From positions 186,001 through 250,000 of the forward strand of contig JAMXBD010001597.1 in assembly GCA_024138025.1 (NCBI GenBank): DNA of 64,000 bases. The letters run 5' to 3'. The notes beneath the pieces are model-generated. The model was not told the origin of the DNA, ran no database searches, and saw nothing but the letters and a program-made list of their open reading frames with translations. Positions 22,848-35,287 of the stretch are shown piece after piece (the first letter of the stretch is position 1; every line of letters begins with the position of its first letter). Origin of the DNA: Combretum micranthum. Taxonomy: Eukaryota; Streptophyta; Magnoliopsida; Myrtales; Combretaceae. Both the position numbers and the translations under genes were made by a program.

Positions 22848-25694
22848 TCATGAATAGTGACCAGCGAAAATGGCCCCCTCCATGCTCCAATTTGCAATTT
22901 TTCTTTCTCCATTTAACCTAATCTCATTCCATATATATATTTTTCTCTCTTTCCTCATTCTTTCACTTTTCAAATTTTTACAAAGTGAAAGCTCTCAAAA
23001 CCCCCATTTTCCCTCTTGGCCGAAAGCTTTGGCTCCCCCACACACACACAAAACTTCCATTTCCTCTTTCATCTTCTATTACTTCAAGTAAGAACTTTTA
23101 CTCCTTCCACTCATAGATCTTTGTTATGGCTAAGTGATTCTTGGATATTTCAACTAAATGTCCCCATGATCTTTTGGTAGGGACAATGAAATATCAAACA
23201 AGAATACCGAACCATTACAAAGTAGATCTAACATTTAAAGGAGCTTTCATGCCAAAAGCTTTATGTTTCTCCACAAAAAGTTTTTAAACAAAAGATCTTT
23301 TATAAAAATATAGTTTTTATGTTTTCAAAACTCATTTGAGCATATGAAATAATAGATCTATCATTTTGCTACTCATGATCATGTAGGCATTTAAGTTTCA
23401 TTACTATTTTGTGTTTATGTGCATTAATAGTCTTTAATGCTTTTGTCTTTAGTAAATAACCTTCCTAGTATATAGATCTATGATTAGATAAGTTAATAAA
23501 GTCAAAAAGGAAAACACTTTTCAAGAAATGACTTGTGTAAATTCGGATGACTTTGGAAACCTAGGATAAAAACACTTTATCAACTTCTAAACATATATTT
23601 TACAAGAGAAATGAGCCTATAGGTAATAGATAATGTTTAGAATATTTTTCATGGATCTAAATGTGTTTTACTAAGGAAAATAGTTGAAACAAGAGATGAA
23701 GTCTAAAAGAAATTTAGAGTTAAAAGTCTTACAACCAAATTCGTAATAATGGATAGATGGCTAGAAAACACTATTTTTCCAACTTCAAAAATGGTATTTT
23801 CTTAAATAAATGGAGTCCTTAGGATATAGGTATAATAAACACTTAAAGTTTTAAGTATAGAATACATTTTTCCTAAAGAAATCAACTTGAAAATGGACTT
23901 TACTAAATTCGGATTTTTGGAAACCCCCTAGTAAAGGACCCACTTAAAAGTTTATAAATGAAGATTTTATTTAAGAAATAAAGGCCTTAGGATATAACTA
24001 ATATGAGGGTCAAAATTCTTTAAGCAAAATAGAGTTTTCCTAAAAGAAAATCCTTGTAATATGTAGGTGTGACTAAGTGTAGTAAACTCACTTGTTAAAC
24101 ATTAATATGAAATGGTTTTCTAAGAAAAGTTTATGTAAATTCTTTAAACCTAAAGAGCTATAAGAACTTAGGCTCATTAGAGTTCATATCATGACATTCA
24201 TGATAGGGAAAATCATTACCATTGCATTTAGTTTCATTTTACACTTAGGAATCTCAAGTGCATTCATGAAAACCGCATTTTCGGAATCAATAACCGCTGT
24301 ACAGATCTGATCCCTCATTTCGAGGCTTAGATATTTTCAAAACTTGATTTAAACTTCATATTTAGAAAGCTCTTCCGAAGTAGATAGAAATCGATATAAA
24401 ATTTGCGAGATTCCGAGTTAAAATGACCAAGTTATGGCCGTTTTAAGTTGGAATTCCCGCTTAGGACGCGAATTACGAATTTGATAAGTTCGTATGAAGT
24501 CGTTGGATTAGTTTGAGTTGAAATACTTATTAGAGTATTTCTTCCTTTTTAGGTTATCCCGAGTTCGACGATTCCCTACCACCGGATTATTATTACTAGA
24601 AGACCGGTGATCCAATGGCCGAGTGAGTTTTCTCCTTGTTTTGTTACCTTGATTGTGCTTGTAATTAGTGCATTAGAATTTAGGAACAAGATAAAAATCG
24701 ATATGAATGGGGATGGGATATATGATGAGACTGTGATGAATGTATGCCAAGAATACTAAAGCATATCGAAACCACGATTTGATTGGATAACTGCACGTTC
24801 ATATTATTTGTTGTAGTGTGATATTGCCTGGTCACTCTAAAGAATGTATAAATATTTTGACCTAAGCAAAAATTAAATTGATCATGCATCGCATCGGACA
24901 TATTGCATTTGGTAGCATGCTACTCCTACGCAGGTCGATCGGTATGGTCCGTTGTTGCCTCGTTTGATAACGAGCCCGGTGCCAGAGCTCATTCAGGGTA
25001 CTAAGGCGCATGTGGATGCATCCTTGGATGAGCCTAGCCGAGTCGAGTGCTAAGAGCCGAGGGCTTGGGGACTAGATGCGGTCGTGTAGACTCAATACCA
25101 TTCCTAACCCAAGATACGGAGGGCGTAAATCCGTTCTGTGTGTGGGTTCCGGTTACCCATGCATAATTGCTTGCTCACGTGTTTGTTCATGCATAGCATA
25201 TGATTGATTAATAACTTGTTTGTTATGGTACGGAATTAAGGGAATTCTCACTAAGCTAGTGTAGCTTATACCCCAATAGTTGTTTAAATGAGCAGGTTAT
25301 TCCAAGAATGCTAAGTGGGGACCGAGATGGTTGAAGTCGAGAATGACTTCGGGATTCCGGCAAGATATAAGAATGCTTGAAGTTTTTGGCTAAGCTTTAC
25401 GATTTGCCTTGTAATAGTTTTATGTAGTGAAGTCTTGGGATAAATGTAATTGAAGTTTGATGATTTATATTTTGAAGTATAGTGTTTTGTATTTGGAGTA
25501 TAGTGGATTGTATTTCCTTTACATTGTTACTCAATTGTATCAACATAAAACGTATCATTCCGATGTGTCTCCTCTATGTGTTAGACGCCTTGTACATAGT
25601 ATGAAAGCCTTCGCGTGACTGAGGTGGTCATTCTTAGGCTTTAATATTGTGTACGGCGGACTGCCACGTTTAAGGTACCCTTCGGGGCATGACA
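20879..25694 (+). mobile_element. Solo LTR C of a Tekay-like retrotransposon (4.8 kb)
   Basis: Starts TGTAAGCC and ends GGGGCATGACA. A perfect AGCGC duplication flanks it at 20874-20878 and 25695-25699. No internal coding region, primer site or polypurine tract exists between the ends, so this is one complete solo LTR of 4816 bp. It belongs to the same family as D and H: its first 100 bases match the reverse complement of D's end near 62580-62682, and 24540-24620 matches the reverse complement of 1-80 and 51440-51520. It splits the Athila integrase between the first and second catalytic Asp. It contains a 46-base poly-C run. Confidence 0.95.
22800..22845 (+). repeat. Poly-C run of 46 bases in LTR C
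   Basis: An uninterrupted run of C follows short C-rich words (CCCCCACCCCACCCCAC). It is followed by TCTCATGAATAG. The LTR's likely promoter lies about 90-140 bp downstream (CCATATATATATTT near 22930). Confidence 0.95.
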
Positions 25695-26188
25695 AGCGCA
25701 ATAGCTTCAACCCACTTAGATACATAGTCAACTGCCACAAGGATATACTTGTTGTTGAAGGATGATGGGAATGGTCCCATAAAGTCAATCCCCCAAACAT
25801 CGAAAATTTTAATCACTAGTATCCCATGCTGTGGCATTTCATGCCTCTTGGAAATATTCCCTGTTCTCTGACATTAATCACAACTCTGCACATATGCTCT
25901 ACAATCCTTGAATAGAGTTGGCCAATAAAATCCACATTGAAGAACTTTTGCAGCAGTTACTTTAGCACCAAAATGACCACCAGTTTCTCGATTATGGCAA
26001 TGATAAAGTATATCAGCAATTTCAGATGGAGGTACACATCATCTAATCACTTAGTCTGGACAACTTTTAAAAAGAAATGGCTCATCCCAGAAATAATATT
26101 TCATATCTGATAAAAATTTTCATTTCTGGTGATGAGTAATTTTGTAAGGCAAAATTCCAACTACCAAGTAATTAACAATATCTGCATA
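25695..26188 (-). pseudogene. Element B integrase, N-terminal half
   Basis: Reads on the minus strand from the end of RNase H through the HHCC zinc region (about 25860-26060; GGHFGAK-type block and CQRTGNIS) to the start of the core. [21 protein letters not shown], with the first catalytic Asp, is at about 25710-25790. Cut at 25695 by solo LTR C. Several stops are present in 25860-26160. Confidence 0.85.
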
Positions 26189-26623
26189 CTAAGGTAGATC
26201 TTTAATTGAAACTTCATAGAGATACTCATCAGGGAATGACTCATTAATAGGCAAGTCATCTTTCCCATTAACAATTCTGGAAAGATGATCAGCAACAACA
26301 TTCTCCACTCCCTTCTTATCTCTAATTTCAATATCGAATTCTTGTAACAACAAAATCCACCTTATAAGCCTAGGCATTGCATCTGATTTTGCTAATAAAT
26401 ACTTAAATGCAGAGTGATCAGTATAGACAATTACCTTAGAACCGATGAGATATGATCTGAATTTGTCACAAGCAAATACCACGGCCAGCAATTCTTTTTC
26501 TGTGGTAGCATAATTTCGTTGTGCTTCATTCATCATTTTGCTAGCGTAGTAAATTACTTGAAAAACTCGGTTCCTTCTTTGACCAAGTACTGCACCTACT
26601 ACCATATCGCTTGCATCACACAT
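26189..26623 (-). pseudogene. Element B RNase H
   Basis: Open for 144 codons. [14 protein letters not shown] has the first Asp, [10 protein letters not shown] the Glu, [11 protein letters not shown] the second Asp and VVADHLSRI the last Asp, so the four-residue active site is complete. The wording ([23 protein letters not shown]) is Athila. It is the best preserved domain of element B's pol, but upstream and downstream frames are broken. Confidence 0.92.
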
Positions 26624-26639
26624 AAGTTCAAATGGTAGC

Positions 26640-27700
26640 TCCTAATCTGGTGCTACAATCACTGGTGTAGTAGTCAATTTTTCTTTCAAAAGCTCAAAAG
26701 CTTCCAGACAAGCATCATCAAAGGAAAAAGAAGTATCTTTTCTAATAAAGCACAAAGAGGTCGTGAAATTTTTGAAAAATCTTTAATAAACCTCCTGTAG
26801 AAACCTGCATGACCAAGGAAACTTCGTATTCCTTTCACATTTACCGTGGTGGTAACTTTGAGATCACCTCAACTTTAGCTTTGTCTACCTCTATCCCTTT
26901 TGAGAAATTTATGACCCAGCACAATTCCTTTTTCACCATGAAATGACACTTCTCCCAATTTAAAACCAATGAGTGTCTTTGCATCGCTTGAGCACAAATG
27001 ACAAATTCTCCAAACAAGTTTCAAATGAAGCTCCATACAGAAAAATCATCCATGAAAACTTCAATAATTTTTCAATCATATCTGAGAATAATGCCATCAT
27101 ACACCTTTGAAATGTTGCTGGTGCATTACATAAACCAAAGGGCATACGTCTGAATGCAAACGTACCGTAAGGACAGGTGAATGTCGTCTTTTCTTGATCT
27201 TCTGGCTATTGGGATTTGATTATAGCCCGAATCCATCCAAGAAACAATAAATTCATGCCCAGCTAGCCTCTCTAGCATTTGGTCTATGAAGGGAAGAGGA
27301 AAATGATCTTTACGGTGATCATTCAACTTTCGATAATCGATGCACACCCTCCATCCAGTCACAGTCCGGGTAGGTATTAACTCGTTCTCATTATTCACAA
27401 CTGTCACCCCCCTTTTTAGGTACCACTTGAGTAGGACTCACCCACTTACTGTCGAGATTGGATATATGATACCAGCATCAAGCAACTTTAATACCTCCTT
27501 CTTTACAACTTCTTTCAAAGTAGGGTTGAGTCTTCTCTGTGGTTGGACTGTCGGCTTACATTCAGCTTCCATGAGGATCCGATGAGTACAGACAGATGGA
27601 TGGATTCCATGAATATCTGCAATTGTCCACCCAATCGCTTCCTTATGTCTTTAAGCACTTCAATCAACTTGTGTTCTTGTTCAGATGATAACTCCACAGA
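26640..27700 (-). pseudogene. Element B reverse transcriptase
   Basis: Pieces in three frames. GWRVCIDYRKLND and HFPLPFIDQMLERLAGH lie at 27250-27370, and MPFGLCNAPATFQRCMMALFSDMIE at 27070-27145. The catalytic YxDD region just after it (about 27040-27060) is lost in a frameshift. Before the RT, EVLKDIRKRLG and GIHPSVC-like sequence (27515-27697) mark the usual Athila PR-RT linker. Copying of RNA to DNA would need all of these in one frame, so this copy is inactive. Confidence 0.9.
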
Positions 27701-27920
27701 AATAATAACTGGGAGTGTATTATTTCACCTAAAAACACATACTTAAGGTGACTAGGAAGCTGTTTCAACTCAAGTTGAGGCGGTTCTTGTATGGATGGAC
27801 TCAGTTTCTTTGTACTAGCCTCTAAAGGCTCAAACTGAGGTGATTTTATCCAAACTCCAGCAACTTCATCCATCAAGTGATTATCTACTTCCTCATTAGG
27901 GCTGTCACACTCATCCATAC

Positions 27921-28523
27921 TCAGTAGCAAGTCATCTTCCTCAGGAGTAAATTAAGCTCATCATCACTCCATTCATGTGAAAACACATGCTTGGGAAACT
28001 CACCTATCTCAGTTATCCATGCTGTATTCCTGAGCCAATGATCAATAGTATCAAGATGAAAGCAAGTATCATTACCAGCTAAATGTTTGAGAGATTGAAA
28101 CACATCAAATGTAACTTGCTCATCCATAGCCCTTAGTGTCAGTTTTCCTTGTGCTACATCAATTAAGGCTTGTCCAGTAGCTAAGAAAGGTCTTCCCAAA
28201 ATTAGAGGAATCTCCCGGTCTTCAGCCATATCAAGAACAATGAAATCGGCTGGAAATAAAAATCTATCCACCTTGACCAAAACATCCTCCACTATTCCTC
28301 TTAGATGCTTGATGCTTCTGTCAGCAAGTTGTAAAGACACCGTAGTTGGTTTGCAATCTCCTAGATCCAATTTCTTAAAGATTGAGAATGGCATGAGATT
28401 TATGCTTGCTCCTAGATCACAAAGTGCCTTATCAAAGTATGATTCACCAATGATACAAGGAATAGTGAAGCTACCCGATCCTTTAACTTTGGAGGCATCT
28501 TGTTCTGAAGAATAACTGAACAC
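27921..28523 (-). pseudogene. Element B aspartic protease
   Basis: Open for 200 codons. FTIPCIIGESYFDKALCDLGAS carries the D-x-G-A-S active site seen in Athila proteases, at about 28410-28460. NLMPFSIFKKLDLGD, VSLQLADRSIKHLRG and EIPLILGRPFLATGQALIDV follow, the last being the second conserved protease block. The following stretch 27664-27930 is the PR-RT linker in another frame. The protease would process the Gag-Pol polyprotein. Confidence 0.9.
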
Positions 28524-28554
28524 TCATGAGTGAGCATAACTGTCTCATGTTCAG

Positions 28555-30304
28555 CTAGGCGTCTTTTCTTGTAAGAATATCCTTCATGAACTTTGCATAA
28601 GATGGCATGGATTCAAGTGCATCCATGAAAGGAATATTAATGTGCAGCTTCTTGAATACTTCTAAAAACTTCTCAAATTGATGATCCAGTTGCTGCTGCT
28701 TCAATCTTCCAAGAAAAGGAATGGGTGGAACATACGGCTTCATTTCTGGCTTTCGTGGCACTATCTTCCTCTTTCTCTTCCTTTTTCATTACTTGATGAG
28801 GGTATATTAGTATAAGTGTCAGATACCTTCTCATTATTTTCCTCATGCCTTCTAATGCTTTGGTCATCAATCATCTTTTGCTTCTGTACCTCATCAGTCT
28901 TTTTCCCATCTTGGTTTCTTCCTTCATTAATCTTAATAATTTCTTTTCCACTTTGGAAAGTGATTACCTTCACATCTTCTTTCGGATTTTTGTCAGTGGT
29001 ACTTGGAAGAGTACCTTGAGGTCGGTGCCTTGATGCTTCAGACAACTGAGCTAACTGAGTTTGCAAGTCTAAAATAATGGAAGCTTGATTTGATTGTTGT
29101 TTCAACACTTCTTGCAAAAGCTCAACTGTCTTATCCTTCTCCTTTTGTGGTTGGGAATGTTGTTGAGGCATCGTTTGTGGTGGCGGTAATGCTCTAGGTG
29201 CATTTTGATTACTCCATCGAAAGTTTGGATGATCCCTTAATCCAGGATTATAAGCTTTGGAGTATGGATTGTAATTCCTAGCATTCCTGTCATATTGATT
29301 AACATAGTTAGCTTGCACATTACCTGAATATGAAGCGGAAGAATCTTCCACAGGGTACTCCAAATAGCTCATGTGAGGATCATCATAAGAGATCATGTTC
29401 ATGTGTGGCTTATGACTTGGTCCAGCTCCTGACATAGGTTGCATGTGTTTCATCTGTGCGGTAAGTGAATCCACTTGTTGTTGTAATTTAGAAACCGTCT
29501 CCGATTCATAAATGGCACTAACCGGTTTTGGTTTGTTCCGTTCATTATGCCAGTGAAACGTAGTACGAGCCAACCCATTAATCAGATCATAGGCCTCAGG
29601 AGCACTTTACATCAAACTGCCACCTGCTGTTGCATCAATCATTGTCTTCAAGGAATCTCCAAGAGATGTGTAGAAAATTCTCATTTGATCATGAAGAGAG
29701 ATTCCATGATGAGGACAACGTCTAAGCTCCTTAAATCTTTCCCATACTTCATATAGGGCTTCACCTTCATATTGCCGAAAGGAAAAGATTTCATTCCTCA
29801 ATTGGATCGTTTTGTTGGAGGAAAAAATTGTTCCGAAACTGTTGTGCCAACTGATCCCAATTAGTAAGAGAATGTGGAGGTAATGAATTTAGCCAACTTC
29901 TTGCCTTATCCCTTAATGAAAAGGGAATAATCGAAGGCGAATTGCATCAGTGGAGACCCCATTACTCTTGATTGTAGAACGATCTGCAAGAAATTCTTCA
30001 GATGATCATGGGGGTTATCAAAACTGCTTCCTCCAAATTGATCTCCTTGCACCATTTGTATCAGTGATGGCTTTAATTCAAAATTATTGGCTTGAATAGC
30101 AGGCCACTCAATAGATGGTGCAACTCCATCAACTGTGGGCATGAATAGTTCCCACATTGGTCTGTGAACCTCATTTCCTGGAGCTGGAGGGTTATTGTTA
30201 TTGCCCATAACAGGAACAGGCAATTGTTGCTGCCCAATAGGAGGATTTTCATTCTGTCGCTCATTGACAGGTGGGGGATTAATTTCTTGCTGGTTTCTTT
30301 CCAT
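28555..30304 (-). pseudogene. Element B gag
   Basis: Begins at 30304 (MERNQQEINPPPVNERQ). FELKPSLIQMVQGDQFGG and NPHDHLKNFLQI (about 30010-30090) are the start of the Athila capsid domain. It continues after a frameshift at 29607-29801 (FRQYEGEALYEVWERFKEL, CPHHGISLHDQMRIFY), then 28761-29573 (LQQQVDSLTAQMKHMQ, a probable coiled coil, and a Gln-rich region). It closes at 28555-28761 (HQFEKFLEVFKKLHINIPF, the block preceding protease in Athila). No zinc knuckle was seen, which is usual for Athila gag. At least three frame breaks. Confidence 0.9.
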
Positions 30305-30498
30305 TGCTCTCGTATTATCTGCTCGTCTTTCTCTTAGTCGGCGGTGATAAGTCCGATCAATCTCAGGGTCGTAGGGTAAATCTTGGACCGTTCACCTGAC
30401 ATACAAGAGCACACGAATCAAGGTAAACTATTTTTTTTTTTTAGAGAATATGCTTAGTCTAAGGGTGTAAATCCTATTCTAATATCAGCAACCGAAGC

Positions 30499-30516
30499 TC
30501 CCCGGCAACGGCGCCA
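30499..30516 (-). promoter_or_regulatory. Primer-binding site of element B (tRNA-Asp)
   Basis: Minus strand TGGCGCCGTTGCCGGGGA is the exact complement of the last 18 bases of plant tRNA-Asp. It lies three bases from the 5' LTR end. A tRNA-Asp primer is typical of Athila. Confidence 0.92.
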
Positions 30517-30519
30517 AAT

Positions 30520-32339
30520 TGAAACTGCAGTAAACCACACTTCTCAATATTCTAAAGATTTTAATTTCAAACACGAGTGGATTACTTAACCGGTCAGCAA
30601 AATCACGGGTACAAAGCAGTATATTCTGGAAAGTCCAAGTCGTATCCACAGGGAGCTAATGGCTAATTACTAGAATTAAACTTTTACCCTAATCTAAGCA
30701 ATTGATTTTTCAGATGTGTAATTAATCTATGTTGATCTAAATTAAAAACTAGATTTCAAATGATTTATCAAGAACTAAAACCATATGTTCCAGCAACTAT
30801 AACGAGGGATTTAGGTTTAGGAGATGCAGATATATATGAATGATGTATTTCTATTCTCATGTGAAATGACTCATGCTTTAAATTGATATATAACATTGAT
30901 TACTTGGGATTTGATCAAATTCATCTAAGAATTGCTCACCTCTCGATGTAACAAAATCTTTCATAGCATAAACTATCCTATTAAGGTAATTTATCTATGA
31001 TTTTAGGTTAATAGCATTTTGCTCTCACCAAAATTACTATTCTAGTTAAGAATACAAAACAAGCACCGTTAAGTGACCCAAATTTGTAACCCTAACCGCA
31101 TAAAGATTAATGAATTCTCAAGTTCTATCACAGATTTACATATTCTATGACAAATCATATTCAAAAACCTAAGTTTTGCTTGTGCGGATCATTGAATCCT
31201 TCTCAGGTATCTTTAATCCTTTCTATCTAATCTATGTTGATCAGGCATAAACTAAACAGATTACAAACAAAGATAATCAAATTCCCAAATAATCAACACC
31301 AATATCAATTCAATTCATGCATCAAATCATCGAATCCATTCATACATATTCATAATTGACAATGAAAACATGCATCTCAATATACAATCAAGCATAAACA
31401 TAAAAATAGAGATTGAAAACACCTTAAAAATGGTTCCTTTTCAGAAACGGGAATTTCCAAATCCAAAATCCCACAATTGTAGGCAATGCTTGATTGTAGC
31501 TAAACCCTAATCCACTCTAAGTTGCTAGAACATTAGGGTCTTAGTGCCCTAAAAGAGAAACAAACAAGAACATTTTGTTTTCTAATCTTTCTGAATATTT
31601 TCGTGTATCTGTTGTTTCTTTTGCTCTCTCAAAAACACTGTTAAATAGAGCAAAATTTCGTGAAGAATACAGACTGACATAGATGTACGCCGGCAGTTAC
31701 AAAATACGCCGCCTGCGTAAATGTGGATCTAGCTGGCGTTCGTTATATGAAAAGTGCCTCTTCAACTTACGCTTGACGAACACTGGCTATGTTGCTTCAA
31801 ATTTGGCCTGCGTAGATCATCATTCGAAATTTCCTAAAGGATCACTGCTTGAAATACGGCCATAATCAATTTGGTAATTGATGTACGCAGGCAAGTACGC
31901 TGGCTACGTTGAATCCCAAAAGGCCAGCGTTCATTGCTTCATCAAACCCTACATTGGCTGCGTTCAAGCCTACGTTAAGGATTTGTACTCTGTGGACAAA
32001 GTACACAGGCACCACGCCGGCTGCGTTGATGTAGAATTTGCCAGCGTAAATCCTTATTCCAAATGCTTGCTGTAAATCTCTTCCACCCTGGCTGCGTAGA
32101 AGACTGCGTTAAGAAATTGGCTTCTGTGGTCATTCTACACAGCCTCTACGCCGGCGGCGTTGGATCTTTTTGAGCCGGCGTCCATGTTGATCTTCAACCA
32201 ATTGCTTTGGAATTTGCTCATTACTTCTTTGTTGACCTGATTTCACAAAATTTTTACTTATAAATACAAATTCCACTTGATTTCTATCAAATCTATATCA
32301 ATTTTATCCACAAAATGTATGTAAAATATGAGTTCATCA
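30520..32339 (-). repeat. 5' LTR of Athila element B
   Basis: Partner of 14156-15980 with the same termini. It holds the TATA-like box (minus CTATTTAAC, 31640-31648) and the ACGCCGGC-rich zone (31680-32190). Differences from the partner are mostly transitions plus small indels. Confidence 0.95.
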
Positions 32340-32344
32340 CATAC

Positions 32345-35287
32345 TAAACAAAAGCTATAGGGGTATAAGCAAAACTAGCTCAGTGAGATAACTCCCATCT
32401 ACAAAATATTTTCATAAAACAGATAATTATTTAGACAATCATATGAGAATGCATCAATCACATGAGCGAACAAAATACACACGATTAACCAGAAACATGT
32501 GTAGCATGGATTTTACGCCCTTCATGTCGAGGATTGGGTGGTTACTAGCCCATACGATCATCAATAATTACGAACTTACTCGCTCCTACTTGCCCTATAG
32601 ACTTTCCGGCTCCTACTTGCCCATGTAGACTTTCCTCCTACTAGCCACCACTATAATTCCTCGTTTCCTCACACGAAGAATAGTAGTGAAAAATAAATGT
32701 GACTCATAAATATGATATGCATGAATCGTTTTCAATATAGGGTTATTCCATTATTATCGAGTTTAAGTTAAAGGTGATCAAAACAATATTCATCATATCA
32801 TTTCAAGAAAACATAAATTATTTATTAATTCCTCTTTCGATATTCTTAGCTATTCAATCAATCATGAACCAAAATCACACAACATTTGTTCATTTATCTT
32901 TTTTCTTATTTTCTAGTGCTACTACTTATAAGCACAAACAAAGAAATGTAACTACTAAAGGATTAACTCACTCCATGACGATCGCTCATAGTCGAAGTAA
33001 TCTTCCGGGAATGCGATATCGATTCCTTCTTCACCTAAACAAGATGAAATACCCAAAATGAGTCTTTCATAGAATTTCTACTTTTGAAGATTCTAAATCT
33101 ATCTTGAATTTGCGGTAAAATCGGATTGAAGGAAATTCCAACTTAAAATGGCCATAACTTGCTCATTGTAACTCGGAATTTCGCATATTACATGTTGTTT
33201 TCTTCCTATTCGAAAAGATCTATTCATTTCTAAGATTACTTTTACTGTAAAATGTCATTTGGGTCTCGGATTAGAAGCGTACAAATTTAATACAAAAATT
33301 CCATCCTTGAAAAACAAGAAGTTCTAATCTTTCCTTTACTAAGGCTTGTTTAAGTAAAACTCAAATATTTATATTTTTGAAAAGAATTCCTTATGTATAT
33401 AAATATACTCATAATTTATGCATGAAGCTATAGGTGTTGTCTTGTTTAATTTATTTCCTTAAAACAACCTTTTCTAGTGTTTTGGAAATTTGGATTTGTT
33501 AGATTTTTGCTTCATGTGGGTGAAGTAATTTATAAAATTTTTGGATTATCAAAATGTAATGTACTTTATCTTGATTCTTTAGTTTATCAAAAGTGAGTTG
33601 AAAATATAGTTTGGTCTTTTGAAGTTATCTACTAAATTTATTTCTAGGATAGAGTTTCCAAAAAGTTTTCTATAGTAGTACTTGATGAGTTTACTCTTTG
33701 AAAATTCATTTTCCTTGTAAATTGATTTTCTTGAAAACTTATTTTGCTTTTGGTTTAGAAGGTTGATAAAAATACTACTAAGTTATTATTGATATATCAA
33801 GACTTTATTTGAAAATGAGATATCTTTAGACTTTGAGGAAACTTCATTTAATAGTTTGAGATTTTATGATGAATTTTGCATAAACTTTTAAAAGAGATTT
33901 CTTTGAAAATATTTTTCTAAGTCTTTGGAAAAACATTGATCAAGTTTTATTCTTTCATAAAAAAGATTCATTTTTTTATTTGGACAACAACTTATTAGCC
34001 ATGCATGATTATGATTATGTAGTTTATAAAAGCTAAAAATATCATAGGATAAGATAATAAAGAACATAAGAAATAAATAAACATAATAATAATTGTCAAG
34101 TATTGGAAGCCTTAGCTTTTTCAAGGCTTCCCGAGACTAAGAGTAGACTAGTCCCAAAAGAAAAAAAATTATTTTAACTTGATGAGGACAAGTCTAAGAC
34201 TAAAAAGACTAGTCTTAAAATAACTTGAAAGTAAATAAATAAATTACAAGTAAAGTAAATAAATTGCAAAAGAAAGGAGCTTATATGCTCTAAAAGATAT
34301 ATATAGCTACATAGATATATTTAGTTAAATATATATGAAAGCAACATAAAGGAAAATAGATTCATGAACAAAAACAAAGTATGAACATATTATTGATTTC
34401 TTAACTTTCAAGGTTTTAGAAAACACACATTATACTCATACTAAGTAAATGAATATAAAGGAAACTTAAAGAAGTATTACCTATGAAAACTAAACTTGAG
34501 AGAACTTTGAGAGAACTCTTAGAGAAATTTCGAGAGAGTAAGAGTAGTATATGAATAGTGTGAAGGAAATGGAAGGAGGAGGTGGTATTTATAAAAAAAG
34601 TGGAGGGTAATTTGTGTTAATTAAATAAATGAAAAATAAAACAAATTGTGTGTGTAAAGGGGAGGGCTGGTGCAAAACATGAGAGAGGGAGGGATAGAAT
34701 TTTATTTTTTTGTATTTTTGTTAACGAAAAGTAAGATATGAAAGATGTAAAGTTGTATTGGAAATGAAAATTGTAAGAAAATAGAGGTATGATTGTAAGA
34801 GTAGGTTGTAAGAAAAAGTAGAGATAGATAAATAGTATAGAATAGTAATAAATAGTGTAATGAAATATAGACATGACAATTAAAGTACCGGTAGTAAAAA
34901 AATACGCGTATAATTGCAATATCTGATATTTTTAGTTACCGAAAAATTATAAAATTGACATTTTTGCAAACCTTAAATTCTTACAAGCCTAACTATATAT
35001 TCAGAATATTTTTACCATTTCGAGCCTTGGGACGCGCTTTTCGAAAACTGTATTCTACCGGGCTCAAAACGAATCGCGATTTAACTAATCTGATATTTTT
35101 AAGCTTTCTCATGTTATTACGAACTATTCTACATACTAATCTCTCACTTACTTACTTAGGGTTACGAACACGGGATTACCGGACTTGAACGGTTATGTCT
35201 GACTAGGGTTTTGTTGACTTTAGGATTTCCGGTTGACATTCTAATTAGGGTTTAAGCTTAATTGATCAAAAAACTTTAGGGTTTACA
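32345..35287 (-). repeat. 5' LTR of element A, outer part
   Basis: Resumes after element B and its CATAC duplication (32340-32344) and ends GTTTACA at 35287. It aligns in reverse to solo LTR G throughout, e.g. 34800-34880 with 840-920 and 34140 with 1645. The TATA box is TATTTATA on plus at 34586-34593 (minus TATAAATA), followed downstream by the CT-rich start region. No gene is seen here. Confidence 0.9.
34586..34593 (-). promoter_or_regulatory. TATA box of element A 5' LTR
   Basis: Minus TATAAATA at the same place as in LTR G (1126-1133). Downstream (34500-34560) is the CT-rich, minus-strand leader with TTCTCTCAAAG words seen in G at 1190-1220. Confidence 0.6.

Larger units (their letters stand above)
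14156..32339 (-). mobile_element. Element B: Athila-type Ty3/gypsy retrotransposon, interrupted by solo LTR C
   Basis: Two LTRs (14156-15980 and 30520-32339, about 1.82 kb each) bound the element. A perfect CATAC duplication flanks it at 14151-14155 and 32340-32344. The primer site is for tRNA-Asp, as in Athila. Minus-strand order is gag, protease, RT, RNase H, integrase, a conserved post-pol motif, a tandem repeat, an extra 3' ORF, and a GTGGGGGAATT polypurine tract. Without solo LTR C (20879-25694 plus one duplicated AGCGC) it is about 13.4 kb, in the Athila range. The LTRs look about 95% alike in the parts compared by eye. Pol is broken by frameshifts and by C. Confidence 0.95.
6940..35287 (-). 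mobile_element. Element A: Tekay-like chromovirus (Ty3/gypsy), interrupted by Athila element B
   Basis: The right end, 35281-35287 (GTTTACA, reverse of TGTAAAC), and the internal LTR boundary at 7221 carry the same terminus. Internal order on the minus strand is primer site, leader ORF, gag with three zinc knuckles, protease, reverse transcriptase, RNase H, integrase, decayed chromodomain, polypurine tract. That order and the C-terminal chromodomain mark a chromovirus; the long LTR (about 3.38 kb once B is removed) and RNase H/integrase wording fit Tekay/Del. The 3' LTR continues left of the window beyond insertion H, so only 6940-7221 of it is seen. The right target duplication should be TCCCC (35288-35292); its partner is off-window. 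Many stops and frameshifts show the element is not autonomous. Confidence 0.9.

Noticed and set aside
13721..35287. A very long (21 kb) LTR for element A
   Set aside because: The extra length is element B with its own LTRs and CATAC duplication; without it the LTR is about 3.38 kb, matching LTR G.
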